From an uncultured Poribacteria bacterium (GTDB lineage: Bacteria > Poribacteria > WGA-4E > WGA-3G): a stretch of DNA of 64,000 nt. The position numbers were made by a program, and so were the translations under genes. Under the pieces are notes generated by a model that was not told the origin of the DNA, ran no database searches, and saw nothing but the letters and a program-made list of their open reading frames with translations. Of the stretch, positions 29,445-37,352 are shown piece by piece. The DNA lies in contig OX639973.1 in NCBI GenBank assembly GCA_951828385.1, forward strand, positions 2,040,470 through 2,104,469. The letters are read 5' to 3'. Numbering within the stretch: the stretch's first letter is position 1; the number at the start of each line of letters is the position of its first letter.

Positions 29445-30152
29445 CTAACGATTAATGTCCCAAAAAATTATAGTGCGATCATAACTACCGCTAATGAGCG
29501 TCTTACCATCTGGCGAAAAAACAATGGCGTAAATGTAATAATCAGTATGTCCGCTAAGTGTTTTCATGAGTTCTCCTGTCTCTATATCCCAAAAGTTGAT
29601 TGTCTTCTGATGTGAACTTGCTAACCTCCGTCCATCTGGTGAAAAAGCGATAGAATACGTGATTTGCTCGGGCGGGGGCGTGATAGATTTTAAATGTTCA
29701 CCGGTGCTAACGTCCCAAAGCGCAATTGGACTCTCCCTACCTGAACTCACAAGCACATCTCCAGACGGAGAGAAGGCGATCTTGTCAATCCTACCGCCAA
29801 AGGTTTCGATAATTTTTACGGTCTCACGGGTGTTAACATCCCAGAATCGGATCTTGCCATCACTACTTGCGCTCGCAAGGATTTCTCCGGACGGAGAGAA
29901 CGTCAAATCGCGAACCCTTTGTTCGTGACCGACGAATACATCTTTTAAAGTCCCAGTGTCGACACTCCATAAGTGAATGACTTGGTCATAACCACAACTT
30001 GCGAGTGTCCTGCCATCAGGACTGAAAGCAACGCCTGTAATACGATCCGTTAATGTGAATATATTTTCGGATTTTACTAACAGTGATAAAATTCGGCAGG
30101 CGTGCATTGGGAAGCTTCCTGCCACTTCCGTCCGATAGCAAATTTTTCTCAA
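29445..30152 (-). pseudogene. 5'-truncated WD40 gene (last five blades)
   Basis: The open frame encodes 235 residues with five blade signatures, from FSPDGRTLASCG to FSPDGKTLISGS, and ends IIFWDINR. It has no signal peptide and no LPxGA cap, and nothing like the other nine blades. Homology to WD40 begins about residue 34 (TDRITGVAFSPDG). The preceding codons run through an intergenic repeat (GGCAGG...CCTGCC), so the 5' part has been replaced. A TTG (30152) or an ATG (30105-30107, AGGA 9 bases upstream) could still start a small cytosolic protein. It lies 14 bases after the WD40 gene at 30167. Confidence 0.65.
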
Positions 30153-30166
30153 AATTGGACAATGCC

Positions 30167-32074
30167 TTACTGATTAAGAACTGTCGCTGTTAGATCCCAT
30201 AACAGAACCGTGCCATCGCGACTGCTGCTTGCAAGCACCTTGCCATCTGGAGAATATGCGAGTCCACTGACCGAAGAGGTATGCCCCGCGAGAGTTCTCA
30301 AGAGTTTCCCTGTGTCCGGATCCCACAACCCAACGGTTGCGTTAGCATTTGTACTCGCAAGGGTTTTCCCATCCGGTGAAAACGCTAAGGCGTAAACTCT
30401 ATGTGTAGCCGATGTGAGGGTCCTTAACAGTTTTCCTGTGTGTGGATCCCACAAAAGAATGGTTCTATCGTTTATCCCACCACCACTGGCAACCGTTGCA
30501 CCATCTGGTGAAAACGCTACCGAATAGACATGGGCTGTATGTCCGATGAGAGTTTGTGCTAACTGACCTGTTTGTATGTCCCATATTTGCACTGTATGGT
30601 CGGAACTGCCAGCGGCGAGCAGATTGCCATCAGGCGAATACGCGATGGAGGTAACTTCGACTCTGGCGACTTTAACTTTAGCAACAGGCCCCACGAGCGT
30701 CTTCTGAATCTCTCCCGTTTTCAAATCTGCTAAAAAAATTGTATTGTTTCTACTCGCAATTGCAAGTGTGCCACCGTCGGGTGAATATTTGGCATACGTA
30801 CGCGGATTACCGGATCGCCAACTATTCAGATGTAAACCCGTCCGCGCGTCCCATAGGTAAACATAACCGCGATTCCCACCGACAACTGTTGCTGCATTCG
30901 GAGCAAACGCTACAGAGGTGATCTGATAATGCGGATGATGTGTAACATCGGCTGTAAAGGTTTGCCAGTGTTTTCTTGAGTGTACATCCCAAATGTAAAC
31001 ACCATCACTATCACCAGTTGCGAGTTGAGTGCCATCCGGCGCGTATGTCACAGTCCCAGTAAAGGCTCTATATCCACTAAGCGTCTTCAAGAGTTTACCC
31101 GTCCGTACATCCCAGAGGAAGATAGCACCCTTTCCGACACTCACGAGGGTCTCGCCATCCGGCGAATACGCCACAGAAAAGACCTTATAGGGATGTCCGA
31201 TGAGAGCATTCGTAAGTTGACCTATGTGTGCATCCCACATAAAGATACTACCATCGGCACCGCCACTTGTGAGAGTCTGTCCATCCTTGCTAAATGCGAC
31301 TGATTGCACGAACCATGTGTGCCCTCTAAAGGTCTGACGCAATTGCCCTGTATGTGCATCCCACATTCGGACCGTCGCATCGTCACTCCCACTCGCGAGC
31401 ATTTTGCCATCTGCGGAGTAGGCCAGACTATTGATCATATCAATATCTTCTGTAACAGTACGTAGGAGTTCACCACTCTGGACATCCCACAAGAGAAGTT
31501 TCTCGTCCATAGCACCGCCACCACTTGCGAGTGTGTTACCGTCTGGACTGAAAGTCACGCAGTGAATATATCCTGTATGACCTATCAAGGTTCTAAGTAA
31601 TTCACCTGTCTCGACATCCCACAAACGAACCGTGGTATCGTAACTCACGCTTGCCAGCGTCTTACCATCTGGACTAAAAGCGAGAGAAGTAACCCCCTTG
31701 GTGTGTCCTGTGAAGGCACGCTTATGTTGCCCGGTGTGGGCATCCCATAAAAAGATCCTACCGTTGCTATCGCCACTGACTAACGTGTTTCCATCGGGAC
31801 TAATTGCTATGGAAAAGACACGGGACTTATGTTTAGCCAATAGGTCAATTGCTTCACCCGTCCGCGCTTCATGGATCCAGATACCGATAGAACTTGCAAC
31901 AGCGATCCGACTGCCATCTCGGAAATACTTGACATCGTATATCGAACCTTTTCCAAGCCGTGCTTTAGCACCTTCAGGCAACTTCCATTGTGTTGAATCT
32001 TCTGCAGAGACACCTGATATAAATAGTATAGAAACAACAAACAAAAAAGAAATAAAATAGCAGAACACTCTCAT
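30167..32074 (-). CDS. Secreted 14-blade WD40 protein (subfamily A, first of the array)
   Basis: This 635-residue protein is first in transcription order. GGGAG lies 7 bases before the ATG. The signal peptide MRVFCYFISFLFVVSILFIS is cut near GVSAED. The cap is WKLPEGAKARLGKG. It has 14 blades, among them YFRDGSRIAVAS, FAPNAATVVGGN and YSPDGKVLASSS, and ends LLWDLTATVLNQ. It lacks the A1 insertion of the other four subfamily A proteins and has a longer linker (VGPVAKVKVARVEVTS) at that place. Confidence 0.88.
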   Translation of the reverse strand: MRVFCYFISFLFVVSILFISGVSAEDSTQWKLPEGAKARLGKGSIYDVKYFRDGSRIAVASSIGIWIHEARTGEAIDLLAKHKSRVFSIAISPDGNTLVSGDSNGRIFLWDAHTGQHKRAFTGHTKGVTSLAFSPDGKTLASVSYDTTVRLWDVETGELLRTLIGHTGYIHCVTFSPDGNTLASGGGAMDEKLLLWDVQSGELLRTVTEDIDMINSLAYSADGKMLASGSDDATVRMWDAHTGQLRQTFRGHTWFVQSVAFSKDGQTLTSGGADGSIFMWDAHIGQLTNALIGHPYKVFSVAYSPDGETLVSVGKGAIFLWDVRTGKLLKTLSGYRAFTGTVTYAPDGTQLATGDSDGVYIWDVHSRKHWQTFTADVTHHPHYQITSVAFAPNAATVVGGNRGYVYLWDARTGLHLNSWRSGNPRTYAKYSPDGGTLAIASRNNTIFLADLKTGEIQKTLVGPVAKVKVARVEVTSIAYSPDGNLLAAGSSDHTVQIWDIQTGQLAQTLIGHTAHVYSVAFSPDGATVASGGGINDRTILLWDPHTGKLLRTLTSATHRVYALAFSPDGKTLASTNANATVGLWDPDTGKLLRTLAGHTSSVSGLAYSPDGKVLASSSRDGTVLLWDLTATVLNQ

Positions 32075-32154
32075 AGGTAATCTCCCGTAAATGTGTTTTT
32101 TCGGGTAGTCGGCACGCGGAGTAGTCTGTCCAGTCTAAAATTGGGAGTAACCCT

Positions 32155-32193
32155 GTTCGTAGTAGGGCAATTCTGCGGCGCACTACTACGAAC
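32155..32193. repeat. Inverted repeat GTTCGTAGTAG/CTACTACGAAC (short form)
   Basis: Perfect 11-bp arms enclose 17 bases. It is a short version of the three-way-junction repeat at 43274-43334, retaining GGGCAATTC from the first inner hairpin but not its partner. Confidence 0.75.
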
Positions 32194-32336
32194 TCATCTA
32201 TCTACAATTTAAAGATGGATAGACCAAGAATGCACCATAACATACACAATATACACATTCACGGATGCACTTTTAACAAGATTCTCTGAAAGGTGGAATT
32301 ATTAGAGGAGGGTCTTCTCTATTCTACTGGGACGTA

Positions 32337-33113
32337 TCAAACATGCCCCGGTGCCTGCTTTTCTGCGGATTGGGCAGCTACACCCGCAGCGTTCGCCTCA
32401 CCGTCTATTAACTCACGACAGACATCGGCAATATGGCGCGCAGCACAACCGTTCTGCACCGGCGTTAATTCGCGGAGCTCTTCCATATCCAACACCGAAT
32501 AGACCTCTTTACCGAGTGCCAACCCTACATAGATAGTTGAGGAATAACTCGTGATGAGAGCCTCAGCGTTCGCGATCATCTCTTCGGCACTTCCGGAGGT
32601 ATAGACGAGCGCATCCGGTGCCCATCTCTTGATTTCGGCGGTGCGCCGCTCAAACTTTTCGTTCGGATGGAGTTTGAAGACCAATTGTCGTCCGTTTGCA
32701 ATTTTCAGCGCATTTTGAATGAACTTTTTCCGGTTTTCATAACGGAACTTTTTACGCAAATCGGACGTACAATCGGACGTACAGACGAGGACGTATCCCT
32801 TATGTGGGAAGTCGTTATCGTAGTATTTTTCACAATTGCCGAAATTTGGGATACCGGTTACCCGAATCTTTTCCGGATTAACCCCTTTTCGGATAAACAG
32901 GTCTCGATAGCCTTCGCCAGCCACGCAGTAATAGTCGAAGTTATTGCTGATGCCGTTCGCTGAAGTACCAGCAAACCATTTGGGTAGGAATTTGAAAGTC
33001 TTGACGAGGTGATAGGAAAATCTTTCGGGATCCGTGATTCCCTCTTGTACAATGATACGCTTTTTGTTTCGGATATTCTTCTGCACAACGAGATCGCTGC
33101 AGGTAACAACCAA
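32337..33113 (-). pseudogene. GT-B-type transferase related to CDP-glycerol glycerophosphotransferases, probably frameshifted at 5' end
   Basis: The open frame of 258 residues starts at TTG and shows FKLHPNEKFE and ITSYSSTIYVGLALGKEVYS. Both are typical of CDP-glycerol or capsule-type GT-B transferases, which add sugar or polyol phosphate units to cell-surface polymers. Protein-like sequence continues upstream of the TTG for 29 codons (DEVQCYRYLESQNLTIDYGG) to an in-frame TAG at 33201-33203. The other frame reads YPKAHNYLIVSE up to the same place, then stops. A one-base indel near 33193-33195 would join the two. No ATG or Shine-Dalgarno supports the TTG. It may be a pseudogene or a sequencing error. 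Confidence 0.55.
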
Positions 33114-33291
33114 GTCGTAATCGTGTTGTGTCCCGCCGTAGTCAATGGTGAGATTCTGTGACTCAAGATAACGATAGCACTGAACCTCGTCATTCTGAGA
33201 CTATAAGGTAATTATGTGCTTTAGGATAAACAATCAAAGGTGGGACTACGTAGATGCGATACGAAATAATTAGGTGTCATCGGTATTTAAA

Positions 33292-33828
33292 TTACACGAT
33301 GAACCAGATACCTATTCGCGCCGTGACAATACCAAGAATCGCACCCGCGAGAACATCTGTAGGATAGTGGACACCGAGATAGACGCGGGCAATACCAACC
33401 GTAGCTGCCCAGAGAAATATTGGGATCCGTAAAATTGGAAAGAAACTTGCCAAGAGGGTCATCATCAGGAAAGCTGAGGCAGTGTGCCCCGATGGGAAAC
33501 TGAATTGATCCGGTGGACGGACTCGAAATTGGACATCCACAATGCGTTCACACGGGCGGTCACGTTTCATCGACTGTTTAATCAGGTGGTATAACAGTCT
33601 TTCAAGCAAAAACGCGGTTACCATTGACAAAAGAAATGGCTTGCTAATAGTAGGACTGAATGTTAGGTATACATAGAGTACTAAAAATGGGTAGAACCAT
33701 CCGTTAGCACTCCACGAGATCAAACGAAATAAACGGTCAAGGATGATGCGTTCGTTACCCCAACCAAAAATGCGATCAAACAGCAACCTATCCCATCGAG
33801 TTAAATTATTTGTGAATTGTCTTAGCAT
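33292..33828 (-). CDS. PAP2-family membrane phosphatase
   Basis: This 178-residue membrane protein has all three PAP2 catalytic motifs: K84-x6-RP (KQSMKRDRP), PSGH (112-115) and R148-x5-H154-x3-D158 (RVYLGVHYPTD). Hydrophobic segments lie between and around them. Enzymes of this type remove phosphate from lipid phosphates such as phosphatidic acid or undecaprenyl pyrophosphate at the outer face of the membrane. The neighbours, a transferase-like gene and a polysaccharide deacetylase, fit envelope glycan work, but the spacing (over 175 bases on each side) does not show an operon. No clear ribosome-binding site precedes the ATG. Confidence 0.85.
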   Translation of the reverse strand: MLRQFTNNLTRWDRLLFDRIFGWGNERIILDRLFRLISWSANGWFYPFLVLYVYLTFSPTISKPFLLSMVTAFLLERLLYHLIKQSMKRDRPCERIVDVQFRVRPPDQFSFPSGHTASAFLMMTLLASFFPILRIPIFLWAATVGIARVYLGVHYPTDVLAGAILGIVTARIGIWFIV

Positions 33829-33896
33829 AGTTTATCAGGTAAGCAGGTAGAGGTATAAAACCGACCCACTCTATTTCCTTTTTGCGGCGTACTCGC

Positions 33897-33933
33897 CCAA
33901 ATTTGGTTTCCCACACGCGGAGACCAAATTTGG
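33897..33933. repeat. Perfect inverted repeat CCAAATTTGGT/ACCAAATTTGG
   Basis: Arms of 11 bp at 33897-33907 and 33923-33933 are separated by 15 bases. Each arm is itself nearly palindromic (CCAAATTTGG), so this is also a direct repeat. It lies in the 275-base gap between the PAP2 and deacetylase genes. It could be an operator or a REP-type repeat. Confidence 0.6.
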
Positions 33934-34103
33934 CTTTGCTTTACATTTGCGACCTGCATTCTTCTCTTTGGCTTACGCCGTCCACTAAAAGTAGCGAGCA
34001 GCCAGGGGCTTCCTCTACCAGCAACGCAATAGATATTATACCACACGTACAAACGAAGATCAAATCTTTTTTGTTTTATCCATACCGCGAACATCGTAAT
34101 TTC

Positions 34104-34886
34104 TCATGAAGCCTTTGGGGCCACATAATCAGCAAGATCTGCGAGTGCGATGACGTTGTAATCGTTTTCGGCAAGGTACGCCATATACGCTTCAAATTGT
34201 GCTGGTTCCGTGTGAACCCATGGATGTTCAACATCTGGCACACCGTGGAATGTCAGAACAGCAATATTTCCGTCCTTTGCTTGATCAAGTGCCCAGATGA
34301 AATCGTCAAAACTCCAATGCGGACCGGAAGCACCTGTTGTGGGTATCAAAAGTGGATGGTGTTGGGTAGGATTATAAGCAGGTCCGCGCCCGCCTTCGCC
34401 GTCGTAAGGAAATTCGGGGGCGACACCGCGCCTCGCAAAATCAAAACCGTATGCAGCAACCACCTCAACAGCCGCTTCACCATGGCTATAACCGGGGTAA
34501 CAGAACGTTGTCGGTTGTGCAATACCGTGAGCCTCACACCGGGCATCGATATGTTCAAGATCCGAGCGCAGCTCCGCCGCCGGCTGTTGCGTAACATTTC
34601 GATGGTGCCGGGTATGGTTGCCGATCTCGAAACCCGCATTGTGTAAGCCACGCACCTCTTCCCACGTCATATAGGCTTCTTTATTCGTCAGGAAATTCAA
34701 CCCTTCGGTAATGTAGAAAGTCGCTCCGAATCCATAACATTTAAGGAGCGGACCGACAAAAGTCGCCTGCGATTTGCAGCCGTCATCAAAGGTAAGCACG
34801 ACAAGTTTATCAGGGATTTCCTTGGGTAAAACGTTTTCCATACTTCTTAACATTTTTTGCTTAAAAAGTTCGAGGCTATACTGCAT
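34104..34886 (-). CDS. Polysaccharide deacetylase (NodB homology domain)
   Basis: This 260-residue protein has the metal-binding TFDDG (32-36) and HTRHH (91-95) motifs, a CYPGY motif near residue 129 and a late LTFHGV, all typical of carbohydrate esterase family 4. Such enzymes remove N- or O-acetyl groups from chitin-like, peptidoglycan or capsule glycans with a divalent metal. No signal peptide is evident, so it may act in the cytoplasm. The start is uncertain: neither the ATG at 34886 nor Met16 has a convincing Shine-Dalgarno. Confidence 0.87.
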   Translation of the reverse strand: MQYSLELFKQKMLRSMENVLPKEIPDKLVVLTFDDGCKSQATFVGPLLKCYGFGATFYITEGLNFLTNKEAYMTWEEVRGLHNAGFEIGNHTRHHRNVTQQPAAELRSDLEHIDARCEAHGIAQPTTFCYPGYSHGEAAVEVVAAYGFDFARRGVAPEFPYDGEGGRGPAYNPTQHHPLLIPTTGASGPHWSFDDFIWALDQAKDGNIAVLTFHGVPDVEHPWVHTEPAQFEAYMAYLAENDYNVIALADLADYVAPKAS

Positions 34887-34954
34887 TGCCAGATTATTAT
34901 AGCCGCAAACCGCTGCTTAAATCAAGGAAAAATTACATCAGCGATCTTTCACCT

Positions 34955-35040
34955 CTTGTAGGAGCGAGTTGTACTCGCGATCTTTCTATCCAAGCACCCT
35001 CTCCTTGTAGGAGCGAGCTGTGCTCGCGATCTTTCTACCC
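34955..35040. repeat. Tandem REP-like units with a covarying hairpin
   Basis: Two units start CTTGTAGGAGCGAG at 34955 and 35004, 49 bases apart. Each has a hairpin: GCGAGT-TGT-ACTCGC (34964-34978) and GCGAGC-TGT-GCTCGC (35013-35027). The closing pair changes from T-A to C-G. A GCGATCTTTC remnant precedes unit 1. The units fill part of the 436-base gap before the aldo/keto reductase, which also holds the MITE-like copy C and a promoter. Confidence 0.7.
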
Positions 35041-35107
35041 ATCTCAACTTTAGCGACCTCTCCTACAGAGGAAGCATATTCACATGGATAAAGTAAATAT
35101 AGAAAAC

Positions 35108-35236
35108 TATAGTGAATCCTAAAAATAAATAGACACATTCGTACCACAAACTTTTAGTTTGGGTTTCCAGTCTGAATGCCTGTTATAGGTATTCAGACTG
35201 TTTGAGAGTGCCCAATTAATTCTAAACTTTACTATA
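35108..35236. repeat. MITE-like repeat, copy C
   Basis: This matches copy B (6591-6716) from TATAGTGAATCC to CTTTACTATA and includes the CAGTCTGAAT/ATTCAGACTG stem at 35168-35200. The small first hairpin is weaker here (ACAAACT-TTT-AGTTTGG) with a few extra bases after it. It lies 29 bases upstream of the promoter at 35265. Confidence 0.85.
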
Positions 35237-35264
35237 AATGCCCTTGGATTGCCAGAGAAAATAC

Positions 35265-35293
35265 TTGACAAAAATTCTAAAATGATTTAAAAT
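35265..35293 (+). promoter_or_regulatory. Sigma-70 promoter of the aldo/keto reductase gene
   Basis: TTGACA (35265-35270), a spacer of exactly 17 bases, then TAAAAT (35288-35293), 30 bases before the ATG. A homologous copy of this promoter occurs at 37283-37311 without a gene behind it. Confidence 0.75.
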
Positions 35294-35322
35294 ACCCGCA
35301 GGAAAATAATGGAGGTGTAATT

Positions 35323-36315
35323 ATGATTGATCGACGCGCATTTCTAAAATCGCTGGCAGGCTTGACAACCGGTATTCTTTTGTCATCAGCATGCGCCGAA
35401 GGTGATGAAGAAAATAGCACCAATGACCGCTTGGGTGCTCTCTTACCGACACGACGATTCGGCCGCACAGGCGAAGCTGTGACAATGCTCGGCGTTGGTG
35501 GATGGCATATCGGAGATATGACGGAAGCTGAGGCTCAGAAAACAATCGAAACCGCCCTTGAAGGCGGTGTACGCTTCTTTGATACCGCAGAAGGTTATCA
35601 GACAGGAGGCAGCGAGAGTCGCTTAGGGAAACTCCTTGTTCCAAAATATCGAGATGATGTCTTCCTTATGACAAAGACGAGAGCACGGGACGTAAATGAA
35701 GCATGGGAACACCTTGAAGGATCCCTCTCACGCCTGAATACAGACAGACTCGACCTCTGGCAGGTACATGCCGTACGGAACCCCGCAGACGTGGATGAAA
35801 GAATCGAAAACGGTGTTTTGGATGTTATGATTGAGGCTAAGGAAACTGGAAAAACGCGTTATATCGGGTTCACAGGGCATTCGAGTCCCGCTGCCCATCA
35901 ACGCGTCCTTGAAAAAACTGACATCTTTGATGCTTGTCAATTATCAATGAACCTTACTGACGTTAGTTACGAAAGTTTCATCGAAAAAGTCGTACCAACC
36001 CTCGTGGAGCGAAACATCGGTGTGATTGGGATGAAAGCCTTAGCAAACGGCGGATTCTTCGGCGGTTCCCAGCACGGACGGCACGGTCCAAATCCGAAAG
36101 TCGTCCCCGATCGCGTTAGCATATCCGAAGCCATCCGGTTCGTCTGGGCACTACCCGTTAGTACACTCATTACCGGGCCCGACAATGCCGAACAGATGCA
36201 AGAGAAAATTGACATCGCCCGTGAATTCACGGGTATGGAAGACGACGAACGCCAGAAATTGATAGAGAAGGTTGAAGATATGGCAGGGACAACAGTTGAG
36301 TTCTACAAAGCTTAA
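35323..36315 (+). CDS. Aldo/keto reductase with Tat-type lipoprotein signal
   Basis: This 330-residue protein starts DRRAFLKSLAG (twin-arginine motif), followed by a hydrophobic stretch and the lipobox LSSAC (Cys24). It is probably exported folded and lipid-anchored. The aldo/keto reductase barrel shows the catalytic tetrad: Asp87 and Tyr92 (DTAEGY), Lys118 (MTKTR) and His149 (WQVHA). Enzymes of this fold reduce aldehydes or ketones with NAD(P)H. An exported form implies a redox or sugar-modifying role outside the cytoplasm, as in Gfo/Idh-like Tat enzymes, but the substrate is unknown. GGAGG sits 7 bases before the ATG. It ends at a strong terminator. Confidence 0.88.
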   Translation: MIDRRAFLKSLAGLTTGILLSSACAEGDEENSTNDRLGALLPTRRFGRTGEAVTMLGVGGWHIGDMTEAEAQKTIETALEGGVRFFDTAEGYQTGGSESRLGKLLVPKYRDDVFLMTKTRARDVNEAWEHLEGSLSRLNTDRLDLWQVHAVRNPADVDERIENGVLDVMIEAKETGKTRYIGFTGHSSPAAHQRVLEKTDIFDACQLSMNLTDVSYESFIEKVVPTLVERNIGVIGMKALANGGFFGGSQHGRHGPNPKVVPDRVSISEAIRFVWALPVSTLITGPDNAEQMQEKIDIAREFTGMEDDERQKLIEKVEDMAGTTVEFYKA

Positions 36316-36330
36316 TTTATTAAATAAAAA

Positions 36331-36361
36331 AAGGCAAGAACGATGTGTTCTTGCCTTTTTG
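36331..36361. terminator. Bidirectional rho-independent terminator
   Basis: GGCAAGAAC and GTTCTTGCC form a 9-bp perfect stem with a 5-base loop. A-runs on the left and T-runs on the right let it work for both the aldo/keto reductase (plus) and the convergent LamG gene (minus). Confidence 0.9.
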
Positions 36362-36371
36362 TGTCGATCCG

Positions 36372-37172
36372 TTATTTCTTGAGGGTTGCCCATGTAGTGG
36401 TGAGTTTGTCGCTCGGTGAAACGTCAAAAGCCGCATCCAATCCATCATCCATGATACTCTGAATCTCATCTTCACTCAGCACCACATTAAAAATGGCGAC
36501 ATCGTCAATGATGCCTCTGTATTTACCGGCATAACCGGAGCCGATAAGCAAATTGAGATCGCTCGGACTGGAGTCCCCACATGGGTGAGCACCACATTTC
36601 GCCCATTTATCTTGGCCTGTGACCTCACCGTCTTTGTACATCCTATACTCGCGCTTTGAGACATCTCTTACTTCAGCCACGTGAATCCATTCATCATCTA
36701 CGAAAGTGCCAGGGGCAGGTCGCGCTACCTCCACGTAAGGCTGACAATTTCCGCCACAATCGCCCCAGTAAAAACTCAACCGACCATCTGGTTCTTGTGT
36801 CAAACAGCCTTCGCCGCCATAAGATTTGCAAACTATGTTTTGGCGACCACCGCCTACGCTCTCCGGTCTAACCCAACAAACAATTGTCACATCTCCATCG
36901 AACTGAAGGGATGTATCATTTCCCATATCCACAAAGTTTGTGCCATCGAACTCAAGTGCCTTGCCAAACTTGCCATCCACCCACTTCGGTTTACTCATGA
37001 GTGTACCGTCGTTCCCATTTTCAGAAGAATCCTTTGCAGTATCCCCCTTACCCTCATCAAATTTCCACATTCCCACGATGGTGTCAGGGTCTAACACAGC
37101 ATCACTCGAAGCCGTGAACACACTCGCAATAAATAGAACGACTATACCTGTCCATACCCATCTGATTTTCAT
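36372..37172 (-). CDS. Secreted LamG/concanavalin-A-like jelly-roll protein
   Basis: This 266-residue protein has a signal peptide (MKIRWVWTGIVVLFIASVFT, cut near SDAV). A LamG-type fold follows: GMWKFDEGKGDTAKDSS, GKFGKALEFDG, VTIVCWVRPE and IDDVAIFNVVLSEDEI. Such domains bind glycans or proteins outside the cell. The C-terminus reads DKLTTTWATLKK after the domain, a short basic tail outside the jelly roll. Four or more cysteines (CKSYGGEGC, CGGNC, CGAHPC) could form disulfides. It is convergent with the aldo/keto reductase and shares its terminator. Confidence 0.82.
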   Translation of the reverse strand: MKIRWVWTGIVVLFIASVFTASSDAVLDPDTIVGMWKFDEGKGDTAKDSSENGNDGTLMSKPKWVDGKFGKALEFDGTNFVDMGNDTSLQFDGDVTIVCWVRPESVGGGRQNIVCKSYGGEGCLTQEPDGRLSFYWGDCGGNCQPYVEVARPAPGTFVDDEWIHVAEVRDVSKREYRMYKDGEVTGQDKWAKCGAHPCGDSSPSDLNLLIGSGYAGKYRGIIDDVAIFNVVLSEDEIQSIMDDGLDAAFDVSPSDKLTTTWATLKK

Positions 37173-37282
37173 CTGTCTACTCCTCCTTAAATCGTTGTTG
37201 TAGCATATTAATTATCCAAAATCATAACAAATTTAGCAAAAATAGTCAAGAAAAAGACAGAATGGAATGCCACAGAAAATGT

Positions 37283-37311
37283 TTGACAAAAATTCCGAAA
37301 TCGCTTAAGAT
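37283..37311 (+). promoter_or_regulatory. Orphan sigma-70 promoter, duplicate of the 35265 promoter
   Basis: TTGACA (37283-37288), 17 bases, TAAGAT (37306-37311). The flanks also match the 35265 promoter (TGCCACAGAAAAT before, AAAATTC after). No plus-strand gene follows before 40114. A GC-rich hairpin lies 42 bases downstream, so a small RNA or a leftover of a lost gene is possible. Confidence 0.55.
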
Positions 37312-37352
37312 AGACAAAGGAAATCACAAATTAAAAATTTCCTGATTATGTT

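Noticed and set aside
374..31303. Many antisense open frames of 60-180 codons opposite the WD40 genes
   Set aside because: They mirror the blade repeats (for example runs like ASVLPSGENAT) and lack ribosome-binding sites. They are shadows of repetitive coding sequence.
11148..32074. Regular repeats with about 126-base spacing across 21 kb, which could suggest a giant repeat array or CRISPR
   Set aside because: The spacing is one WD40 blade (42 codons) and the sequence is coding throughout. There are no constant repeats with unique spacers.
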